A stretch of DNA of 9,909 bases from positions 16,874 to 26,782 of the forward strand of contig DCIU01000101.1 in the NCBI GenBank assembly GCA_002317245.1, in the 5' to 3' direction. This document shows, in pieces, positions 5,806-9,909 of this stretch; within the stretch, counting starts at the first letter, position 1; the number at the start of each line of letters is the position of its first letter. This stretch comes from Lachnospiraceae bacterium UBA1718. GTDB taxonomy: Bacteria; Bacillota; Clostridia; Lachnospirales; Lachnospiraceae. Below the pieces are notes generated by a model that was not told the DNA's origin, did not search any database, and was given only the letters and a program-made list of their open reading frames with translations. The translations under genes were made by a program, and so were the position numbers.

Positions 5806-6660
5806 TTACTTCCTCATCTTAGTCAGATGATCTGTTAATTCTTCTATAGTAAGTATTCCATCTGGAAGGTTAATCCCGCGCTTCTTAAGCTCGTAGGCTA
5901 ACATAGTTACCTGAGGTACATCAAGGCGAAGTTCCTTAAGCTCCTCAACACGGCTGAATATCTCACGGGGTGTTCCCTGCATTGCAATCTTGCCATGATC
6001 CATGACGAATACACGGTCTGCGTGAGTAACCTCTTCCATGTAATGAGTAATGAGAATGATTGTTACCTTCTCAACATCATTAAGGGCTCTGGCTGCTCTG
6101 ATAACCTCATATCTTCCGTTAGGATCAAGCATAGCTGTAGGCTCATCAAGAACGATACACTTAGGATGCATAGCTATTACACCAGCTATGGATACACGCT
6201 GCTTCTGTCCACCTGACAGCTTGTTAGGCGAGTGCTTGCGGAACTCCCACATGCCAACTGCCTTAAGGCTCTCCTCAACGCGCTCCCATATCTCACTAGT
6301 CGGAATGCCAAGGTTCTCAGGACCGAATCCAACATCCTCCTCAACAACCTGACCTATTATCTGGTTGTCAGGATTCTGGAATACCATGCCCGCTGTCTCT
6401 CTGACTTCCCACAGGTTATCAGGTTCCTTAGTATCCTTGCCATCAATCCATACCGTACCCTCAGTAGGCATATTGATAGCGTTAAGATGCTTGGCAAAAG
6501 TGGACTTGCCTGAGCCATTGGAACCGAGAATTGCTATGAATTCTCCTGGCTTAACCTCCAGGTCCACTCCATCAACAGCTCTGATGATTCCTTCTACATT
6601 ACCGTCGTCATCACGCTTAATATATTCAAATGCTAGGTTTTCTGTCTTAATTACATTCAT
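5806..6660 (-). CDS. ecfA1: ECF transporter ATPase EcfA1
   Basis: 284 residues. Walker A GSNGSGKST (46-54), Q-loop Q95 in VFQNPDNQI, signature LSGGQ (148-152), Walker B CIVLDEPTAMLDP (168-180), switch H206 in THYMEE. The QNPDNQ loop and the C-terminal LRLDVPQVTMLAYELKKRG extension mark the EcfA1 member of the pair. It heads the ecfA1-ecfA2-ecfT-small ORF-truA run, 69 nt after the response regulator gene. Its start region has no Shine-Dalgarno sequence (AATTAGTT precedes the ATG), unlike most genes here. A candidate promoter whose start would fall 2-4 nt before the ATG raises the option of near-leaderless translation. The N-terminus looks correctly placed because residues 2-12 form the normal first strand. 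Confidence 0.96.
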   Translation of the reverse strand: MNVIKTENLAFEYIKRDDDGNVEGIIRAVDGVDLEVKPGEFIAILGSNGSGKSTFAKHLNAINMPTEGTVWIDGKDTKEPDNLWEVRETAGMVFQNPDNQIIGQVVEEDVGFGPENLGIPTSEIWERVEESLKAVGMWEFRKHSPNKLSGGQKQRVSIAGVIAMHPKCIVLDEPTAMLDPNGRYEVIRAARALNDVEKVTIILITHYMEEVTHADRVFVMDHGKIAMQGTPREIFSRVEELKELRLDVPQVTMLAYELKKRGINLPDGILTIEELTDHLTKMRK

Positions 6661-6669
6661 AACTAATTA

Positions 6670-6698
6670 AGTATACTAAATATCTAATAGTGACGCAA
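6670..6698 (-). promoter_or_regulatory. possible promoter in front of ecfA1
   Basis: TTGCGT (6698-6693, weak -35) and TATACT (6675-6670, 5/6 -10) are 17 bp apart on the minus strand. Initiation would occur at about 6663, only 2-4 nt before the ecfA1 ATG. This would fit the missing SD but is a weak match in AT-rich DNA. Read-through from the response regulator gene is the alternative. Confidence 0.3.
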
Positions 6699-6729
6699 TT
6701 GATAGAAGCAAGCAATTGTAAACCAGACA

Positions 6730-7524
6730 TTACTTATTGTTATCCCAGTAAAATTTGGCCTTAGATTCCTCGCCCCAACTATAGTTCTCAAGGTATTCTC
6801 CCTTGAAGAGATTAATGGCATAAGGTTCACCTGCCCAGTAGTCATATGCGTCGCACATAATCTGACTTGGGTCAAGCTGCATCTGTCCCCATTTCTTAAT
6901 GAGTATTCTATCAACGCCCAACTCTTCTATTGTCTTACGAAGGTCAGCTGCGACTGTTGTTACCTGATTCTTGGTCTTAGCATCATAAGCGTTTTCTGGA
7001 TACAGATATGATGCTATCTGCTCATTATTAAGAGACTCTCCAGCTCTGTCTATTAGTAGTGCCATTAGTTCCTTACATTTCTCTCGTCTGAACTTCACAG
7101 CCTCACCATTCATCATAAGGTCGAAGTTGCCAAATGTGTGTACATACAGGCCTTTCTTAGGTCTCTCTACAGGATACAGGAGATTATCCAGCTCGTCCTT
7201 AACCTTTTGACTAGTAACAGGCTTTGTTACATAGCCGGAAGCATGCAGGCTTATTGCATCACGGGTATATTCTGAATATCCTGTGACAAAAATGATGTTA
7301 ACTTTATTATTAATTGTCTTAAGTCTTCTGACGAATTCGAGACCGTTCATCATAGGCATATTAATGTCTGTAAATATGATATTGGGTTTTTTGCTGTCGA
7401 CATCGGCAAGGGCGGCCTCAGCATCAGCATAATCATATATCTCTGCTTCCTCAAGGTTATCTTTTATTGCTTCGACTAATAGTTCTCTGGCAAGTCTCTC
7501 ATCATCAATTGCAAATACTACCAT
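6730..7524 (-). CDS. response regulator: receiver plus SARP-type winged-helix domain
   Basis: 264 residues. The receiver domain (about 1-118) has the acidic pair D7-D8, phospho-acceptor D53 (FTDINMP), T81 and K101 (KPV). After a short linker, residues 125-220 (VHTFGNFDLMMNGEAVKFRREKCKELMALLIDR...) form an OmpR/SARP-like winged helix, and the C-terminal DAYDYW...LFKGEYLENYSW looks like the beginning of a bacterial transcriptional activation (BTAD) domain that is cut short. It should be a DNA-binding transcription factor controlled by the sensor kinase 16 nt upstream. The SD is strong (GGAGG, 6 nt before ATG), much better than that of the kinase. Its targets are not visible here; the ECF operon just downstream is one possibility. 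Confidence 0.9.
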   Translation of the reverse strand: MVVFAIDDERLARELLVEAIKDNLEEAEIYDYADAEAALADVDSKKPNIIFTDINMPMMNGLEFVRRLKTINNKVNIIFVTGYSEYTRDAISLHASGYVTKPVTSQKVKDELDNLLYPVERPKKGLYVHTFGNFDLMMNGEAVKFRREKCKELMALLIDRAGESLNNEQIASYLYPENAYDAKTKNQVTTVAADLRKTIEELGVDRILIKKWGQMQLDPSQIMCDAYDYWAGEPYAINLFKGEYLENYSWGEESKAKFYWDNNK

Positions 7525-7540
7525 TCGTATCCTCCATAGA

Positions 7541-8806
7541 CTACTGTCTTAAGGGAAATATAACTTCACACCTAGTCCCCATATTATATACACTACTTAA
7601 TTGAAGCTCCCCACCTATGTCCTTTAATCTCTTACGTACATTCTCAAGCCCTACATGTACCCTTGTATCATCAGGGGAACTATCATCACTGAAGCCCATT
7701 CCATTGTCCTCAACGACAATATGTACTTCTCCATCGCTTTCATAGCTTCTAAGGCTAATTTTACCACCTTCCGGACGCTTAAGTATACCATGCTTAACAG
7801 CGTTCTCCACCAAAGGTTGTATAAGCAATGGTGGAATCATGAATTCGGCTGTGTCAATATCGTATTCTATATCTATTCGCTCCTCGAATCTAACCTTTTC
7901 AAGCTTGATGTAGGTATCGATATGATCAAGTTCCTTCTCGAAGGGAATATCCCCTTCAAAGCTAAGTGTATCAATATTCATCCTTAGATAATCCGAGAAG
8001 TCCTCCAACACCCCTGCGGCCCTGTCAGGCTCCTTCTTACACAGGAGAATAATAGAAGACAGGGAATTAAAAATAAAGTGAGGCTGTATCTGGCTTACCA
8101 TTATCTTAGATCTTAGTTCTGCCACTTCAGCTATATTTTTATTGGCTTCTATCGTGCCCTTATATACTACGAAGATGTACAGTAATGACAAAGCAGTTGT
8201 AAGCCCAAGGTTAAGTGGAGAAGAATTACCTGTCAGTCTTTGCAAAGGATAAAAGGCAAATACAACAAAAATAAAACCTGCAAATACGCGGCTAATCTTA
8301 TCCTTCTTCTTAATGCTGTAATATATGCCAAGCGCAGAGTCAATCAGAGCTATAATAATATAGGACTGACTTAATAAGAAATGTCTCTGATAGGTCAATC
8401 TATCACCTGATATACTGAGGAATATTGATGTCCAGTAGGTAGTTATGTACATTATTGCCAATAGTACAAACCACACTGCTGGCAGGTACGTAAGTATCTT
8501 ATGATTTCGTAATCTTTCCGGAATTCCCATAGATATGAGCCTGTGAAGTGTCCATATAATACATAGAACCGATACATAACTAATGCATGATGAAATATAA
8601 GCAATAATAATATATTTCTGCTTCCCATCAGTCGCATATGTCAATAAGACGGCGCAAAGGTTAATTATGTGAAAATATAACATTCTCCTAATATACACAT
8701 AGATTACACTCTCCATTTTTACTACAGTTGTAGCTATGATAAGGGAGCCTGTCCACAGAATGCATGTTGCAATTATTCCTAGTGTTAATTCATATGTAGC
8801 GTTCAT
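7541..8806 (-). CDS. LytS/YehU-family membrane sensor histidine kinase
   Basis: 421 residues. The N-terminal half has about seven hydrophobic segments (roughly 6-29, 40-59, 65-89, 103-124, 145-164, 173-188, 198-215), with no recognised periplasmic sensor domain, so it resembles 7TM-type sensors. A short helical linker (about 218-232) leads to the HisKA-like box VSQIQPHFIFNSLSS with H243, followed by the HATPase domain: N-box LLIQPLVENAVKHG (N335), DNGMGF (367-372) and HVGLENVRKRL (384-394). It is predicted to phosphorylate the response regulator encoded 16 nt downstream. The start has only a weak SD (AGG, 8 nt upstream) and lies 11 nt past the 3' base of the rplQ terminator stem, so expression is probably low or conditional. 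The ligand cannot be read from sequence. Confidence 0.92.
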   Translation of the reverse strand: MNATYELTLGIIATCILWTGSLIIATTVVKMESVIYVYIRRMLYFHIINLCAVLLTYATDGKQKYIIIAYISSCISYVSVLCIIWTLHRLISMGIPERLRNHKILTYLPAVWFVLLAIMYITTYWTSIFLSISGDRLTYQRHFLLSQSYIIIALIDSALGIYYSIKKKDKISRVFAGFIFVVFAFYPLQRLTGNSSPLNLGLTTALSLLYIFVVYKGTIEANKNIAEVAELRSKIMVSQIQPHFIFNSLSSIILLCKKEPDRAAGVLEDFSDYLRMNIDTLSFEGDIPFEKELDHIDTYIKLEKVRFEERIDIEYDIDTAEFMIPPLLIQPLVENAVKHGILKRPEGGKISLRSYESDGEVHIVVEDNGMGFSDDSSPDDTRVHVGLENVRKRLKDIGGELQLSSVYNMGTRCEVIFPLRQ

Positions 8807-8817
8807 TTCAATAACCT

Positions 8818-8857
8818 AAACAAATAAAAAATACCAGGATCTTCCGATCCTGGTATT
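8818..8857 (-). terminator. intrinsic terminator after rplQ, just before the kinase gene
   Basis: A perfect 12-bp stem (8857-8846 with 8841-8830) closes on a GGAA tetraloop and is followed on the minus strand by TTTTATTTGTTT. It lies 16 nt after the rplQ stop and should end the rpoA-rplQ transcript. The T-rich tail runs into the 5' region of the kinase gene, so the same element may act as an attenuator for the two-component pair. Confidence 0.93.
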
Positions 8858-8858
8858 A

Positions 8859-8887
8859 ATTGTATCGTATTAATTATACGAGCTCAA
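8859..8887 (-). promoter_or_regulatory. possible promoter of the two-component genes overlapping the rplQ end
   Basis: On the minus strand TTGAGC (8887-8882, 4/6) and TACAAT (8864-8859, 5/6) are 17 bp apart, with the -35 inside the last rplQ codons. Transcription would start at the base of the terminator stem, giving an mRNA with a 5' hairpin. Moderate match only; no other promoter fits between rplQ and the kinase gene. Confidence 0.35.
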
Positions 8888-9410
8888 GAAGTACTTCCAT
8901 AGCTCCGTCGCCCTTACGCTGGCCAATCTTAACGATTCTTGTGTAACCACCGTTACGTGTAGCGTACTTAGGTGCGATCTCATCGAATACCTTAGCAGGC
9001 ATATCAACTGACTTAGTGTTCTTCTTCTTACCAGCAGCTGCTGTAGGAACCTCTGTTACTGGAACAAGAGTCTTAAGCATCTGACGACGAGCATGAAGCT
9101 TAGAAGGAAGGTCCTTCTTAATCTCCTTGTCGATCTCATCGTAAACAGTAACCTTCTTACCATCTACAACTTCCTTAACTCTCTTGCCATCCTTGTCCTT
9201 ACGAGCAACCTTAGCCTTAACAGTAACTGTCTCGAAGTTATCCTTCTCCTTGATACCAAGTGCGATGATACCCTCAGCGATCTTCTGAACTTCCTTAGCC
9301 TTAGCCTCAGTTGTTACAATTTTTCCATTGTAAAGAAGTGCTGTAACCTGATTCTTAAGTAATGCTCTTCTCTGATCTGATGTTCTGCTTAACTTTCTAT
9401 ACTTTGCCAT
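8874..9410 (-). CDS. rplQ: 50S ribosomal protein bL17, enlarged form
   Basis: 178 residues against about 115-130 in most bacteria. The N-terminal core (YRKLSRTSDQRRALLKN, TTEAKAKEVQKIAE) and C-terminal core (KVFDEIAPKYATRNGGYTRIVKIGQRKGDGAMEVLLELV) are intact. Between them, residues about 55-102 are an extra charged segment rich in Lys/Asp/Val placed just before the conserved LHARRQ (105-110), and residues 121-136 form a second small Ala/Lys-rich stretch. bL17 lies on the outer face of the 50S near the exit tunnel, so a solvent-exposed extension is tolerable. The SD AAGGAGAG is strong. It follows rpoA by 103 nt in the usual order and is closed by a terminator. Confidence 0.97.
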   Translation of the reverse strand: MAKYRKLSRTSDQRRALLKNQVTALLYNGKIVTTEAKAKEVQKIAEGIIALGIKEKDNFETVTVKAKVARKDKDGKRVKEVVDGKKVTVYDEIDKEIKKDLPSKLHARRQMLKTLVPVTEVPTAAAGKKKNTKSVDMPAKVFDEIAPKYATRNGGYTRIVKIGQRKGDGAMEVLLELV

Positions 9411-9470
9411 TTTAACTCTCCTTATTATTAATCACAATGCCATTGGTCTTACTTATGATTTGGCTGGATG

Positions 9471-9501
9471 CGGATATATGCCCATGGACTTACTATATCC
9501 G
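9471..9501 (-). repeat. hairpin in the rpoA-rplQ spacer
   Basis: CGGATATA (9471-9478) and TATATCCG (9494-9501) form a perfect 8-bp inverted repeat around a 15-base loop. No U-run follows on either strand, so it is not a terminator. It could be an RNA processing or stability element between rpoA and rplQ. Confidence 0.4.
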
Positions 9502-9513
9502 TAATACAATAAA

Positions 9514-9909
9514 TTACTCTTCCTCGCTTGGACTAAGCTCAAGTCCAAGATCCTCTAACTTAGCAAGAACCTCATCAAGTGACTTCTTACCAAGATTACG
9601 AACCTTCATCATCTCTTCTGGTGTCTTAGCTACAAGCTCCTGAACTGTGTTGATACCAGCACGCTTCAGACAGTTGTATGAACGAACTGAGAGCTCAAGC
9701 TCATCAATGCTCATTACGAGAAGTGTCTTCTCGCCAGCCTCTGACTCCTTCTTAGACATAACCTGAAGATTCTCACCTGCATCTGAGAGGTCGATGAAAA
9801 GGCTTAAGTGCTCATTAAGCACCTTAGCTGCAAGGCTAACAGCCTCATCTGGTGTAAGTGTACCATTAGTAGATACATCAAGGGTCAGCTTGTCATAATC
9901 TGTAATCTG
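9514..9909 (-). CDS. rpoA: RNA polymerase alpha subunit, C-terminal part (partial, runs off the right edge)
   Basis: The open frame enters at the right edge and ends at 9514, giving the last 131 residues. The first about 35 (QITDYDKLTLDVSTNGTLTP, then DEAVSLAAKVLNEHL) are the end of the alpha N-terminal domain. A linker of about 30 residues follows, rich in Ser/Glu/Lys. The alpha-CTD follows: IDELELSVRSYNCLKRAGINTVQELVAKTPEEMMKVRNLGKKSLDEVLAKLEDLGLEL, with the residues that contact UP-element DNA (R and N of the LSVRSYNCL helix, and RNLGKKS) present. The GTG at 9822-9820 is internal, not a start. It is followed by rplQ, the standard order at the end of the alpha operon. Confidence 0.98.
   Translation of the reverse strand, partial: QITDYDKLTLDVSTNGTLTPDEAVSLAAKVLNEHLSLFIDLSDAGENLQVMSKKESEAGEKTLLVMSIDELELSVRSYNCLKRAGINTVQELVAKTPEEMMKVRNLGKKSLDEVLAKLEDLGLELSPSEEE

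Noticed and set aside
6050..6670. Overlapping plus-strand open frames opposite ecfA1
   Set aside because: They mirror the ABC ATPase coding sequence in other frames and have no independent start signals.
6694..6717. Repeated CAATTG motifs between the response regulator gene and ecfA1 as a terminator
   Set aside because: The stem would be six AT-rich pairs around an 11-nt loop with no T-tract; a chance direct repeat is likelier.
1..9909. tRNA, rRNA, insertion sequences or integrase genes
   Set aside because: No cloverleaf, rRNA core motif, transposase, integrase or terminal inverted repeats were recognised on either strand.

Overview
The window is part of a low-to-moderate GC Firmicute chromosome. 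Gene order (rpoA-rplQ, an ECF transporter module, truA, rplM-rpsI), strong GGAGG-type ribosome binding sites, an enlarged bL17 and the protein sequences point to Lachnospiraceae (Clostridia), perhaps a Butyrivibrio/Coprococcus/Roseburia-like genus. That assignment comes from recognition, not a database search. Every gene I can support is on the minus strand, so transcription runs from high to low coordinates.

Right part (9909 to 2035) is a conserved housekeeping block: the 3' end of rpoA, rplQ with a strong terminator, a two-component system (LytS-like membrane sensor kinase plus a receiver/SARP-type response regulator), the ECF energy module ecfA1-ecfA2-ecfT, a 58-residue small membrane protein, the tRNA pseudouridine synthase truA, then a consensus promoter with a long structured leader driving rplM-rpsI, closed by a UUCG-tetraloop terminator. 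The two-component pair sits where Firmicutes usually run directly from rplQ into ecfA1, and the kinase gene starts 11 nt beyond the 3' base of the rplQ terminator stem.

Left part (1957 to 1) is accessory. Behind the rpsI terminator lies about 600 bp without a gene, holding the most unusual object in the window: an array of short inverted half-sites (consensus RAWMGTAR) repeating with an exact 53-bp period. Right-hand arms start at 1487 + 53n (eight copies) and left-hand arms at 1571 + 53n (seven copies). Next come a gene for a PD-(D/E)XK-nuclease-like protein, whose best ribosome binding site faces ATT/ATC rather than a normal start codon, and a Phd/YefM-like antitoxin fused to an uncharacterised NW(D/N)xxGA domain. 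The latter has its own promoter over a TGTAC-containing palindrome. Its stop codon overlaps an ATG (TGATG) at the window edge, implying a coupled partner gene just outside.

The right block supplies transcription and translation machinery, vitamin/metal uptake energy coupling and tRNA modification. The left block looks like a small defence- or stress-type island inserted after the rplM-rpsI operon. The link between the 53-bp array and its neighbours is unknown.
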